Assembly (NCBI RefSeq): GCF_046507575.1
Contig: NZ_JBKFEY010000001.1
Span: 186,001 to 250,000 of the forward strand
DNA: 64,000 nt
Reading direction: 5' to 3'
Source: Pontitalea aquivivens
GTDB lineage: Bacteria; Pseudomonadota; Alphaproteobacteria; Rhodobacterales; Rhodobacteraceae
Below are positions 50,594 through 59,330 of the stretch, piece by piece; within the stretch, counting starts at the first letter, position 1, and every line of letters begins with the position of its first letter. The notes beneath the pieces were generated by a model. That model saw nothing but the letters and a program-made list of their open reading frames with translations. It was not told the origin of the DNA and did no database searches. The translations under genes and the position numbers were made by a program.

Positions 50594-50632
50594 GCCGCAA
50601 CCTGAGGGCGTCGTTTCCTTTCGGAGGTTCCC

Positions 50633-52234
50633 ATGAAAGCCCGTTTCCTTGCCTCGGCTGCCGCTTTGGCGCTTTCGGCCGGCGTGGCGCATGCCGATTA
50701 CAAGCTGCATGTGCTGCACATCAACGATCTGCACAGCCGTATCGAATCGATCGGCAGGACCGATTCCACCTGCAACGCGGAAGCCGAGGCCAAGGGCGAA
50801 TGCTTTGGCGGCATCGCCCGCGTCGCCACCAAGATCAACGAATTGCGCGCGGGGCTGACGGCGGCGGGTGAGAATGTGATCGTGCTGGATGCGGGCGATC
50901 AGTTCCAGGGCAGCCTGTTCTATACCACCTACAAGGGCGCCGAGGTGGCCGAGTTCATGAACCGCATCGGTTTTGACGCGATGGCGGTGGGCAATCACGA
51001 ATTCGACGACGGCCCCGAGGGGTTGGCCGGGCTGGTCGAGAAGGCGGAATTCCCGATCATTTCGGGCAATCTTGACCTGAGCCAGTCGAACCTGCTGAAG
51101 GACAAGGTGAAAAACCATGTCGTGCTGGAGGTTGGCGGCGAAAGGATCGGCATCATCTCGGCGCTGGCGACCGATACGGTCGATACCGCGGCCCCCGGGC
51201 CGTCGGTGATCTTCCAGGATGAAATCGAGAGCCTGCGCGCCGATGTCGCCGCCCTGGAGGCCGAGGGCGTCAGCAAGATCATCGCCCTGACCCATGTCGG
51301 CTATCACAAGGATCAGGAAATTGCCGCCGCCGTGCCGGGGCTGGATGCGGTGGTGGGCGGGCACAGCCACACCTATCTGTCGGCCTCGGACCCGGATCGC
51401 CACGGCGCCTATCCGACCTGGGTCGATGCGGGGGCCGGGGTCATGGTGCCGGTGGTGCAGGCCTATGCCTATTCGAAATACCTGGGCCATCTGGTGCTGA
51501 CCTTCGATGACGCGGGCAAGCTGACCTTTGCCGAGGGCGACACGATCGTGCTGGATGCCAGCGTCACCCCCGACCCCGAAATCGCCGCCCGCGTGGTCGA
51601 GATGGGCGCGCCGATCGAAGAGCTGAAGACAAGGGTGGTGGCCGAAAGCACCGCCGAGATCGACGGGTCGCGCGATACCTGCCGTCAGGTCGAATGCGCG
51701 ATGGGCAATCTGGTGGCCGATGCGATGCTGGACCGGGTGCGCGATCAGGGCGTGACCATCGCCATCCAGAACGGCGGGGGGCTGCGGTCCTCGATCGATG
51801 CGGGCCCGGTGACGATGGGCGAGGTGCTGAGCGTGCTGCCCTTCCAGAACACGCTGTCCACCTTTGAGGCGAGGGGCTCGACGATCCTGGCCGCGCTGGA
51901 AAACGGCGCAAGCCAGGTCGAAGAGGGCGCGGGCCGCTTTGCGCAGGTGGCGGGGCTGAAATACAGCTTTGACCCGGCGCAACCTGCGGGCAGCCGCGTG
52001 TCCGATGTAATGGTGCAGGAGGGTGACGCCTGGGCGCCGATCGACCCGGAAAAGGTCTATGGCGTTGTCACCAACAATTATGTCCGCCAGGGCGGCGATG
52101 GGTATCGCATGTTCGGGGCCGAGGGCATGAACGCCTATGATTATGGCCCGGATCTGGCGGATGTGACGGCGGAATACATGGCCAGGGTCGGGCCCTATAC
52201 GCCCGCGCTGGACGGGCGCATCACCCGCAAGTAA
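50633..52234 (+). CDS. Periplasmic bifunctional metallophosphatase / 5'-nucleotidase
   Basis: Exported enzyme of 533 residues (UshA/NutA type) that strips phosphate from nucleotides and related compounds. The signal peptide ends at about residue 21 ('AGVAHA'). Metal-binding motifs 'HINDLHSR', 'DAGDQFQGSLF', 'GNHEFDDGP' and 'GGHSHTYL' mark the metallophosphatase domain. The C-terminal 5'-nucleotidase domain has 'AIQNGGGLRSSI' and 'YGVVTNNYVRQGGDGY'. The start follows GGAGG. A terminator follows the stop. Confidence 0.94.
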   Translation: MKARFLASAAALALSAGVAHADYKLHVLHINDLHSRIESIGRTDSTCNAEAEAKGECFGGIARVATKINELRAGLTAAGENVIVLDAGDQFQGSLFYTTYKGAEVAEFMNRIGFDAMAVGNHEFDDGPEGLAGLVEKAEFPIISGNLDLSQSNLLKDKVKNHVVLEVGGERIGIISALATDTVDTAAPGPSVIFQDEIESLRADVAALEAEGVSKIIALTHVGYHKDQEIAAAVPGLDAVVGGHSHTYLSASDPDRHGAYPTWVDAGAGVMVPVVQAYAYSKYLGHLVLTFDDAGKLTFAEGDTIVLDASVTPDPEIAARVVEMGAPIEELKTRVVAESTAEIDGSRDTCRQVECAMGNLVADAMLDRVRDQGVTIAIQNGGGLRSSIDAGPVTMGEVLSVLPFQNTLSTFEARGSTILAALENGASQVEEGAGRFAQVAGLKYSFDPAQPAGSRVSDVMVQEGDAWAPIDPEKVYGVVTNNYVRQGGDGYRMFGAEGMNAYDYGPDLADVTAEYMARVGPYTPALDGRITRK

Positions 52235-52256
52235 GTCGTTTTGACAGGGCAATCGG

Positions 52257-52285
52257 GGCGCGTGCCGGCCGGTACGCGCCTTTTT
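52257..52285 (+). terminator. Rho-independent terminator after the 5'-nucleotidase gene
   Basis: 7-bp perfect stem GGCGCGT / ACGCGCC around a GC-rich 10-base loop, followed by five T residues. Confidence 0.8.
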
Positions 52286-52384
52286 CCTGCGCGGGGCGGT
52301 GATTTGGCGCTGACATCGGGCGGGCGCGGCGGGTAGAAGGTGGCGGCCGCGCCATGCCCGGCCGGCCAACGCAGGAGAGCGAGG

Positions 52385-53281
52385 ATGGTTCATCGCAGGC
52401 CAAGACCCGCCGCCCCCCTGGGGGGGGGGATCGCCGGTGTGCTGGGCCCCGAACCGCCCCGCGCGGCCAGTTTCATCGTGACGGTCTATGGCGATGTGGC
52501 CGAACCGCGCGGCGGTGTGCTGTGGATGGGCAATCTGATCGAGATCTGCGCCTGCGTCGGCCTGAGCGAGACACTGGTACGCACCGCCGTATCGCGGCTT
52601 GTGGCGGCGGGGCAGTTGCAGGGCGAAAAGGACGGTCGACGCAGCTATTACCGCCTGACATCCGCGGCGCGGGTGGAATTTGCCCGCGCGGCACAGCTTT
52701 TGTTCGGCCCGCCCGCGCCGGCGCAGGGCTGGGTGCTGATCGCCCGGCCGGACCCGGCGGCGCAGGCGCGGCTGGCGCGCGACGGGTTCGTGCCGCTGGG
52801 GGATGATCTGCAGATCGGTCCCGACCGGGGCCGGGCCGCGGATCTGGGGGGGGTCGTGTTTCGTGCGGAACTGGTCGCGGGCGTGCACGATCTGCCCGCC
52901 TTCGCCGCCGCGCATTGGGATCTGGGCGCGCGGGGACAGGCCTATCGCGATTTCGTGGCGCGCTTTGCGCCGCTATCGGCATCGCTGGCGCAGGGGGGGC
53001 GATTGGCGGCGCAGGATTGTCTGGTGGCGCGTCTGGCGCTGGTGCATGACTATCGCCTGGCGCTGTTGCATGACCCGCGCCTGCCGGTTGCGGCGCTGCC
53101 CGCAGACTGGCCCGGTGTCGTGGCGCAGCGGCTGTTTGCCGATCTGTATCTGGCGTTGTCGGCGGGGGCCGATTCGTATCTGGGCGCCCGCCTGACTACT
53201 GCCGAGGGACCGCTGCCCCCCGCGACCGAGGCGACGCGAGCCCGCCTGACGGCCCTGCAGGCCCTGGCCTTCGCAGGGTAA
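52385..53281 (+). CDS. paaX: PaaX-family transcriptional regulator of phenylacetate catabolism
   Basis: Predicted repressor of 298 residues that senses phenylacetyl-CoA. The N-terminal winged helix (about 25-100) contains 'SFIVTVYGDVAEPRGGVLWMG' and 'LVRTAVSRLVAAGQL', as in PaaX. The middle and C-terminal domains are typical of the family. The ATG at 52385 follows AGGAG and GAGG. Codons 12-15 run through a C6-TG-G9 tract (ten G in a row at 52420-52429), which is prone to slippage. The gene precedes the paa operon on the same strand. Confidence 0.93.
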   Translation: MVHRRPRPAAPLGGGIAGVLGPEPPRAASFIVTVYGDVAEPRGGVLWMGNLIEICACVGLSETLVRTAVSRLVAAGQLQGEKDGRRSYYRLTSAARVEFARAAQLLFGPPAPAQGWVLIARPDPAAQARLARDGFVPLGDDLQIGPDRGRAADLGGVVFRAELVAGVHDLPAFAAAHWDLGARGQAYRDFVARFAPLSASLAQGGRLAAQDCLVARLALVHDYRLALLHDPRLPVAALPADWPGVVAQRLFADLYLALSAGADSYLGARLTTAEGPLPPATEATRARLTALQALAFAG

Positions 53282-53327
53282 GAGGCCGTTTTTCCGGTGC
53301 TTTCCGATCATGCGGTTGCTCTTGTCA

Positions 53328-53405
53328 AAAAGCATCACGAAGCTATGTAGAATTTTGTTTTGTGCGTGACGCTTTTGCGCTATACAGTGACCGAACGGTC
53401 GGTCA
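53328..53405 (+). promoter_or_regulatory. paa operon promoter with two dyad operators
   Basis: A spaced inverted repeat AAAAGCATCACG (53328-53339) / CGTGACGCTTTT (53365-53376) has one mismatch in 12. TATACA at 53381-53386 is a good -10; the -35 is weak. Directly downstream, TGACCGA / TCGGTCA (53388-53405, 4-base centre) resembles TetR-type PaaR operators. The first dyad is a candidate PaaX site. Confidence 0.65.
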
Positions 53406-53453
53406 ATGTGGATGCGGGGCCGCCGCGACCAAGGGAACCTGGGGGAGTATCGA

Positions 53454-54659
53454 ATGACCGAAGCCTATATCTGCGATGCGGTGCGGACACCGATCGGCCG
53501 CTATGCCGGGGCGTTGGCCCAGGTGCGGGCCGATGACCTGGCCGCGCTGCCGCTGAAGGCGCTGATGGAGCGCAACCCGCAGGTGGACTGGTCGCAGGTT
53601 GACGATCTGATTTATGGCTGCGCCAACCAGGCGGGCGAAGATAACCGCAACGTGGGCCGGATGGCGGTGCTGTTGTCGGGCATGCCGATCGCGGTGCCGG
53701 GAACCACGGTGAACCGGCTGTGCGGGTCCGGGATGGATGCGGTCGGCATGGCGGCCCGCGCGATCAAGGCGGGCGATTGCGACATGGTCATTGCCGGCGG
53801 TGTCGAAAGCATGAGCCGCGCGCCCTTTGTGATGCCCAAGGCGGATACCGCTTTTTCGCGCGCCAATGCGGTCTATGACACCACGATCGGCTGGCGCTTT
53901 CCCAATCCGGCGCTGAAAAAGGCCTTTGGCACCCATTCAATGCCGGAAACCGCCGACAATGTTGCCGCCGATTTCAACGTCAGCCGCGAAGATCAGGACG
54001 CCTTCGCGCTGCGCAGTCAGGCGCGCTGGGCCGCAGCGCAGGCGGCGGGGATCTTTGCGGACGAGATCGTCCCCGTCACCATCGCGCAGAAAAAGGGCGA
54101 TCCGCTGGTGATCGACACGGATGAACATCCGCGTCCGTCGACCACGGCCGAACAGCTGGCAAGGCTGCGCGGCGTCAATGGTCCCGATCTGACCGTCACC
54201 GCCGGCAATGCCTCGGGCGTCAATGACGGGGCGGCGGCGCTGGTCATCGCCTCGGCCGAGGCGGCCAGGGCCCAGGGCCTGACGCCCCGTGCGCGCATCG
54301 TGGCGATGGCTGCCGCGGGGGTTGAGCCGCGGGTCATGGGCGTGGGTCCCGCGCCCGCGGTGCGCAAGGTGCTGGCCCGCGCCGGCATGACGCTTGACCA
54401 GATGGACGTGATCGAACTTAATGAGGCATTCGCAGCCCAGGCGCTGGCCGTGCTGCGCGATCTGGGCCTGCCCGATGACGCGGCCCATGTGAACCCGAAC
54501 GGCGGCGCCATCGCCCTTGGCCATCCCCTGGGGATGAGCGGCGCAAGGCTTGTGACGACAGCGATGTATCAGCTTCACCGCACCGGCGGGCGCTATGCGC
54601 TGTGCACCATGTGCATCGGGGTGGGCCAGGGCATTGCCCTTATCATTGAACGCGTGTGA
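53454..54659 (+). CDS. paaJ: 3-oxoadipyl-CoA / 3-oxo-5,6-dehydrosuberyl-CoA thiolase
   Basis: Thiolase of 401 residues acting in the last steps of the phenylacetyl-CoA pathway to give acetyl-CoA and succinyl-CoA; the same family (PcaF) serves the beta-ketoadipate route. The acyl-accepting Cys is in 'NRLCGSGMDA' (near 90), the His in 'ALGHPLGMSG', and the second Cys in 'CTMCIGVGQG'. First gene of the paa operon, 48 bp after the TetR-type operator. ATG 53454 follows GGGGGAG. Confidence 0.93.
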   Translation: MTEAYICDAVRTPIGRYAGALAQVRADDLAALPLKALMERNPQVDWSQVDDLIYGCANQAGEDNRNVGRMAVLLSGMPIAVPGTTVNRLCGSGMDAVGMAARAIKAGDCDMVIAGGVESMSRAPFVMPKADTAFSRANAVYDTTIGWRFPNPALKKAFGTHSMPETADNVAADFNVSREDQDAFALRSQARWAAAQAAGIFADEIVPVTIAQKKGDPLVIDTDEHPRPSTTAEQLARLRGVNGPDLTVTAGNASGVNDGAAALVIASAEAARAQGLTPRARIVAMAAAGVEPRVMGVGPAPAVRKVLARAGMTLDQMDVIELNEAFAAQALAVLRDLGLPDDAAHVNPNGGAIALGHPLGMSGARLVTTAMYQLHRTGGRYALCTMCIGVGQGIALIIERV

Positions 54660-54675
54660 ACAGGAGGTAGCCGCG

Positions 54676-55680
54676 ATGTATGCACAGATGGTCAGGACCG
54701 ACGCCGACCGCGTCAAGACGCCGGAAGAAATGTCGCCCGAGGAACGCGCGTTCCAGGAACGCATCGACCGCGGCGAAAAGATCGAGCCGAAGGAATGGAT
54801 GCCCGAGGCCTATCGCAAGACACTGATCCGCCAGATCGGCCAGCACGCGCATTCCGAAATCGTGGGCCAGCTGCCCGAGGGCAACTGGATCACCCGCGCC
54901 CCCACGCTGGAGCGCAAGGCGATCCTGCTGGCCAAGGTGCAGGATGAGGCGGGCCACGGCCTGTATCTGTATTGCGCCGCCGAAACGCTGGGTGTCAGCC
55001 GCGATGAGCTGCTGGACAAGCTGCACAGCGGCAAGATGAAATATTCCTCGATCTTCAACTATCCCACGCTGAACTGGGCCGATATCGGCGCGGTGGGCTG
55101 GCTGGTTGACGGCGCCGCGATCATGAACCAGGTGCCGCTGCAGCGGACCAGCTTCGGCCCCTACAGCCGCGCCATGATCCGGATCTGCAAGGAGGAATCG
55201 TTCCACCAGCGCCAGGGCTATGACATCATGATGAAGATGGCCCAGGGCACGCCCGAACAGAAGGCGATGGCGCAGGATGCGCTGAACCGCTTCTGGTATC
55301 CGGCGCTGATGATGTTCGGCCCCTCGGATGCGGAATCGGTGCATTCTGCCCAGTCCATGGCCTGGAAGATCAAGATCAACACCAATGACGAGCTGCGCCA
55401 GAAATTCGTGGATCAGACTGTGCCGCAGGCCGAATACCTGGGCCTGACGATCCCCGACCCGGATCTGAAGTGGAACGGGGAAAAGGGCGGTTATGACTTC
55501 AGCCAGCCCGACTGGTCCGAATTCTTTGACGTGATTGCCGGCAATGGCCCGTGCAACAAGGAACGCCTGGGCGCCCGCGTCAAGGCCTGGGAAGACGGCG
55601 AATGGTTCCGCGACGGTCTGGTTGCCCATGCCAAGAAGGCCGATGCGCGCCGCGCCGCCGCGAAGATCGCGGCCGAATAA
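54676..55680 (+). CDS. paaA: 1,2-phenylacetyl-CoA epoxidase, catalytic subunit PaaA
   Basis: Diiron oxygenase subunit that epoxidises phenylacetyl-CoA. 334 residues. The iron ligands are visible in two ExxH motifs: 'KVQDEAGHGLYLY' and 'KEESFHQRQGYD'. The start follows AGGAGG. It is the first of the five paaABCDE genes in their normal order, with partner PaaC and reductase PaaE downstream. Confidence 0.97.
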   Translation: MYAQMVRTDADRVKTPEEMSPEERAFQERIDRGEKIEPKEWMPEAYRKTLIRQIGQHAHSEIVGQLPEGNWITRAPTLERKAILLAKVQDEAGHGLYLYCAAETLGVSRDELLDKLHSGKMKYSSIFNYPTLNWADIGAVGWLVDGAAIMNQVPLQRTSFGPYSRAMIRICKEESFHQRQGYDIMMKMAQGTPEQKAMAQDALNRFWYPALMMFGPSDAESVHSAQSMAWKIKINTNDELRQKFVDQTVPQAEYLGLTIPDPDLKWNGEKGGYDFSQPDWSEFFDVIAGNGPCNKERLGARVKAWEDGEWFRDGLVAHAKKADARRAAAKIAAE

Positions 55681-55692
55681 GACACCGATCCC

Positions 55693-55712
55693 GGGCGGCG
55701 GCCCCGCCGCCC
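55693..55712 (+). terminator. Hairpin between paaA and paaB
   Basis: Perfect 8-bp stem GGGCGGCG / CGCCGCCC with a 4-base loop and no T-run. Inside an operon it is more likely an mRNA-stabilising or processing element than a true terminator. Confidence 0.4.
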
Positions 55713-55755
55713 ATCCACAGCCAGACTTAGGCCCGTTTTCGGGAGGAGAAAACTC

Positions 55756-56040
55756 ATGTCCAGCGAATGGCCCCTCTGGGAGGTCTTTATCCGTGGCCAG
55801 CATGGCCTGAACCACCGCCATGTCGGCAGCCTGCACGCGCCGGATGCGGAAATGGCGATCAAGAACGCCCGCGACGTCTATACCCGCCGCAATGAAGGTG
55901 TGTCGATCTGGGTCGTGAAGTCGAACGACATCACCGCCTCCAGTCCCTCGGACAAGGGGCCGCTGTTCGAGCCGTCGAATTCCAAGGTCTACCGTCACCC
56001 GACCTTCTTCGACATCCCTGAAGAAGTGGGGCATATGTGA
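55756..56040 (+). CDS. paaB: 1,2-phenylacetyl-CoA epoxidase subunit PaaB
   Basis: Small subunit of 94 residues ('EWPLWEVFIRGQHGLNHRHVG'), normal PaaB length. In the E. coli complex PaaB helps assemble PaaAC units. Its stop overlaps the PaaC start (TGATG), indicating translational coupling. Confidence 0.96.
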   Translation: MSSEWPLWEVFIRGQHGLNHRHVGSLHAPDAEMAIKNARDVYTRRNEGVSIWVVKSNDITASSPSDKGPLFEPSNSKVYRHPTFFDIPEEVGHM

Positions 56041-56891
56041 TGCCGTCGCTTCCTGACATGACACCCCCGAACGCCGGGACGCTGGCGGTGGGTGCCGCCG
56101 CCGCGCAGGGCAGCGCGCGCCCGGGCGATGTGCCCGAACTGCAGGCGGCCTTCTTCGAATTCCTGACCCGGATGGGCGATAACACCCTGGTTCTGGGCCA
56201 TCGCGTTTCGGAATGGTGCGGCCATTCCCCCGTGCTGGAGGAAGATATTGCGCTGGCCAATACCGCGCTGGACCTGATCGGGCAGACACAGCTGTGGCTG
56301 GGTCTTGCCGGCGAGATCGAGGGCAAGGGCCGCAGCGCGGACAATCTGGCCTATCTGCGCGATGCGGCGCAGTTCCGCAACGTGCTGCTGGTGGAACGCC
56401 CCAACGGCGATTTCGGCAACACGCTGATGCGCCAGTTCCTGTTCGACGCCTGGCATCTGGAAATGTTGAAGGCGCTGGAAAAATCCACCGATCCGCGCGT
56501 GGCCGAAATTGCGGCCAAGGCGGTGAAAGAGGTGGCCTATCATCTGGAACGGTCGGCCGATCTGGTGATCCGTCTGGGCGACGGGACCGGAGAAAGCCAC
56601 ACCCGGATGCAGGATGCGCTGGACGATCAGTGGGCCTATACGGGCGAGCTGTTCCTGGCCGATGCGGCCGATCAGGTCGTGGCCGCGGCGGGCATCGCGC
56701 CGGATCTGCAGGCGCTGAAGGCGGGCTGGGATACGGTGGTGGCCGATGTTCTGGAACAGGCGACGCTGAAGGCGCCGGCCTCGGGCTATGTCCACAAGGG
56801 CGGCAAGCGCGGCGTGCATACCGAGCATCTGGGCTATATCCTGGCGGACATGCAGTTCCTGCAGCGCGCCTATCCGGGCGCGATCTGGTAA
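56040..56891 (+). CDS. paaC: 1,2-phenylacetyl-CoA epoxidase subunit PaaC
   Basis: Structural partner of PaaA, 283 residues, of the same ferritin-like fold ('VLGHRVSEWCGHSPVLEEDI', 'FDAWHLEML'). ATG 56040 overlaps the paaB stop; a GTG three bases earlier is an alternative. An N-terminal extension of about 30 residues rich in Ala/Pro precedes the conserved region. Confidence 0.96.
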   Translation: MPSLPDMTPPNAGTLAVGAAAAQGSARPGDVPELQAAFFEFLTRMGDNTLVLGHRVSEWCGHSPVLEEDIALANTALDLIGQTQLWLGLAGEIEGKGRSADNLAYLRDAAQFRNVLLVERPNGDFGNTLMRQFLFDAWHLEMLKALEKSTDPRVAEIAAKAVKEVAYHLERSADLVIRLGDGTGESHTRMQDALDDQWAYTGELFLADAADQVVAAAGIAPDLQALKAGWDTVVADVLEQATLKAPASGYVHKGGKRGVHTEHLGYILADMQFLQRAYPGAIW

Positions 56892-56903
56892 GGGGGGCGG
56901 GCG

Positions 56904-57428
56904 ATGAGCACCCCGACCCTGCCCTCGACCGAGCAGGTCTGGCGCTGGCTGTCCGAGGTGCCGGACCCGGAAATCCCGGTGATCAGCCTGACCGACCTGG
57001 GCATCATCCGCGATGTCGCCTGGGAAGGTGAGACGCTGGTGGTGACGGTGACGCCGACCTATTCGGGTTGCCCGGCCACCAGCATCATCAACCTGGACAT
57101 CGAGACGGCGCTGCGGACCCACGGCATTGCGAAGCTGCGGCTGGACCGACGGCTGTCGCCGCCCTGGACCACGGACTGGATCAGCGATGAGGGGCGCGAA
57201 AAGTTGCGCGCCTATGGCATCGCGCCCCCGGTTGACGGCACCGCTGCCGATGGCCGGCTGATGGGTCGGGCGAACCGGCTGGCCGGAACCTCGAACCTGG
57301 TCATCGCCTGCCCGCATTGCGGATCGACCCATACCGAGAAAGTCAGCCAGTTCGGCTCGACGCCCTGCAAGGCATCGTATCGCTGCAAGGACTGTCTGGA
57401 ACCCTTCGATTATTTCAAATGCATCTGA
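56904..57428 (+). CDS. paaD: PaaD, iron-sulfur/assembly protein of the phenylacetyl-CoA epoxidase
   Basis: 174 residues. The N-terminal MIP18/DUF59 domain ('EVPDPEIPVISLTDLGIIRDV', 'YSGCPATSIINLDI') is followed by a zinc-finger-like tail with 'CPHCGSTHTEKVSQFGSTPC' and 'CKDC'. PaaD is thought to help mature the iron or Fe-S centres of the epoxidase system. Confidence 0.95.
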   Translation: MSTPTLPSTEQVWRWLSEVPDPEIPVISLTDLGIIRDVAWEGETLVVTVTPTYSGCPATSIINLDIETALRTHGIAKLRLDRRLSPPWTTDWISDEGREKLRAYGIAPPVDGTAADGRLMGRANRLAGTSNLVIACPHCGSTHTEKVSQFGSTPCKASYRCKDCLEPFDYFKCI

Positions 57429-57448
57429 GGATGCGGAGGTAACGCCAC

Positions 57449-58525
57449 ATGGCACGTTTCCACCCCCTTGAGGTCACCGATGTGCGCCGCGAAACCCGCG
57501 ATGCAGTCGTGGTCACGCTGAAGCCGCGCGCCGAAGACGCCGCCGTTTTCGATTTCACCCAGGGCCAATATCTGACCTTTCGCGGCGAATTCGACGGCGA
57601 GGAACTGCGCCGGTCCTATTCGATCTGTGCCGGCAAGGATGAGGGCATCCTGAAGGTCGGGATCAAGCGGGTCGATGGCGGCGCCTTTTCGACCTGGGCG
57701 AATGAAAGCCTACGTCCCGGCGATACGCTGGATGCAATGCCGCCGATGGGCCGGTTCTATACCGAGATCGACCCCGCGGCCGACAAGCATTACCTTGGCT
57801 TTGCCGGGGGCTCGGGGATCACGCCGGTGCTGTCGATCATCAAGACGGTGCTGGCGCGCGAGCCGCAATCGCGCTTTACGCTGGTCTATGCCAACCGCCA
57901 GATCAACACGATCATGTTCCGCGAAGATCTGGAGGATCTGAAGAACCTGTATCTGGGGCGCTTCTCGGTGATCCATGTGCTGGAACAGGAAGGCCAGGAA
58001 ATCGACCTGTTCACCGGCCGGATCGACGCGGACAAGATGACCGCGCTGTTCGACCGCTGGATCGATCCGAAATCGGTCGATACCGCGTTCATCTGCGGGC
58101 CCGAACCGATGATGCTGGCGATCGCGGCCAGCCTGCGCGCGCATGGCCTGGATGATGCCCGGATCAAGTTCGAGCTGTTCGCCAGCAGCCAGCCGGGCCG
58201 CGCCAAGGCCAGGGCCGTGTCGAAAGAAGCCATCCAGCCCGGCAGTGGCACCGCCGCCACCGTCACGCTGGATGGTGCCACCCGCAGCTTTGAAATGCCG
58301 CGCCAGGGGCAGAGCATTCTTGATGCCGCTCTGGGGGCGAACATGGACGCGCCCTATTCCTGCAAGGCCGGGGTCTGTTCGACCTGCCGCTGCAAGGTGC
58401 TGGAGGGCGAGGTCGAGATGGCGATCAACCACGCGCTGGAAGATTATGAGGTGCGCGCGGGCTATGTGCTCAGCTGCCAGGCCTTCCCGCTGACCGACAA
58501 GGTCGTCGTCAGCTACGACGAATGA
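57449..58525 (+). CDS. paaE: 1,2-phenylacetyl-CoA epoxidase reductase PaaE
   Basis: Electron-transfer subunit of 358 residues. The FAD domain ('RRSYSICAGKDEG') and NAD(P) domain ('GFAGGSGITPVLSII') make up about residues 1-240. The C-terminal plant-type [2Fe-2S] ferredoxin domain has 'CKAGVCSTCRCKV' and a final Cys near residue 345. It carries electrons from NADPH to the PaaA diiron centre. Confidence 0.96.
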   Translation: MARFHPLEVTDVRRETRDAVVVTLKPRAEDAAVFDFTQGQYLTFRGEFDGEELRRSYSICAGKDEGILKVGIKRVDGGAFSTWANESLRPGDTLDAMPPMGRFYTEIDPAADKHYLGFAGGSGITPVLSIIKTVLAREPQSRFTLVYANRQINTIMFREDLEDLKNLYLGRFSVIHVLEQEGQEIDLFTGRIDADKMTALFDRWIDPKSVDTAFICGPEPMMLAIAASLRAHGLDDARIKFELFASSQPGRAKARAVSKEAIQPGSGTAATVTLDGATRSFEMPRQGQSILDAALGANMDAPYSCKAGVCSTCRCKVLEGEVEMAINHALEDYEVRAGYVLSCQAFPLTDKVVVSYDE

Positions 58526-58545
58526 AGGGCGAAAGGGAGGAACCC

Positions 58546-59316
58546 ATGTCCGACACCAACACTTCCGACACGATGAACATCGACGACTATCTGGCGCAGG
58601 GCGGGGTGCTGACCTCGCCGGCCAATGTGCCCGCCCGCTATCGCGGCGAACTGATGCGGCTGATGGCGTCTTTCGTGGACAGCGAACTGGCCGGATCGGC
58701 GGGCTTTGCCAGCGCGATCAACTTTGCGCCGGGCATCAAGGAACGCATCGCGGCCAGCCGGATCACGCTGGAAAAGGCCGATCACGCCGAACGCGTTCTG
58801 GATGTGATGGGCAGCTTCGGCACCGATACCGCGCGCTATCAGGGCCAGCATGACTGGGCCGCGCGCGTGGCCCGCGATGCCGATCTGGGGGCGGTTCGCC
58901 AGGGCGGCGACATGCGTCTGTCGGTGTTCCACTATCCGATCACCGGCTGGACCGATGCGGTGGTGATGAACGTGCTGATGGGCCTTGCGACCGGGGTGCA
59001 GATGACCGAACTGACGCGCCTGTCCTATGCGCCGCTGGCCGAAATCTTCCGCGAGATCGCCCCGCGTGAGGCGCGCCATGCCGATCTGGGCCTGGAAGGT
59101 CTGGAACGGATCGCCGCTACTGCGGACGGTCAGGCAGCGGCCCGCGCCGCCATCGCCTACTGGCGCCCGCGTGTTGCCGCGACCTTCGGCACCGCCGGAT
59201 CGCAGCGCTTTGACATGCTGCGCCGGCTTGGCCTGCGCCGCCAGCCCAATGAGGCCCTTCTGGCGGCCTGGAACGCCCGCGTCGACGAAAAACTCGCGGC
59301 GCTCAACCTGAACTGA
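58546..59316 (+). CDS. Additional PaaA/PaaC-like ferritin-fold protein
   Basis: Protein of 256 residues of the phenylacetate-catabolic (PaaA_PaaC-like) family. One ExxH motif is intact ('PREARHADLG'). The other reads 'LEKADHAERV', with Lys where PaaA has the ligand Glu and a Glu one place earlier. So it may be a distinct diiron enzyme or a non-catalytic partner. It lies between paaE and paaZ in the operon, 20 bp and 14 bp from them. ATG 58546 follows GGGAGG. Exact role unknown. Confidence 0.82.
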   Translation: MSDTNTSDTMNIDDYLAQGGVLTSPANVPARYRGELMRLMASFVDSELAGSAGFASAINFAPGIKERIAASRITLEKADHAERVLDVMGSFGTDTARYQGQHDWAARVARDADLGAVRQGGDMRLSVFHYPITGWTDAVVMNVLMGLATGVQMTELTRLSYAPLAEIFREIAPREARHADLGLEGLERIAATADGQAAARAAIAYWRPRVAATFGTAGSQRFDMLRRLGLRRQPNEALLAAWNARVDEKLAALNLN

Positions 59317-59330
59317 ATGAGGAAGACCTG

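Noticed and set aside
50135..52915. A 926-codon minus-strand frame running from DUF952 back through the 5'-nucleotidase and paaX region
   Set aside because: Only the last 112 codons resemble a family (DUF952); the rest lies antisense to well-supported genes.
55693..55712. A transcription stop within the paa operon
   Set aside because: The hairpin has no T-run and paaA-E must be made together, so it is more likely an mRNA-stability element.
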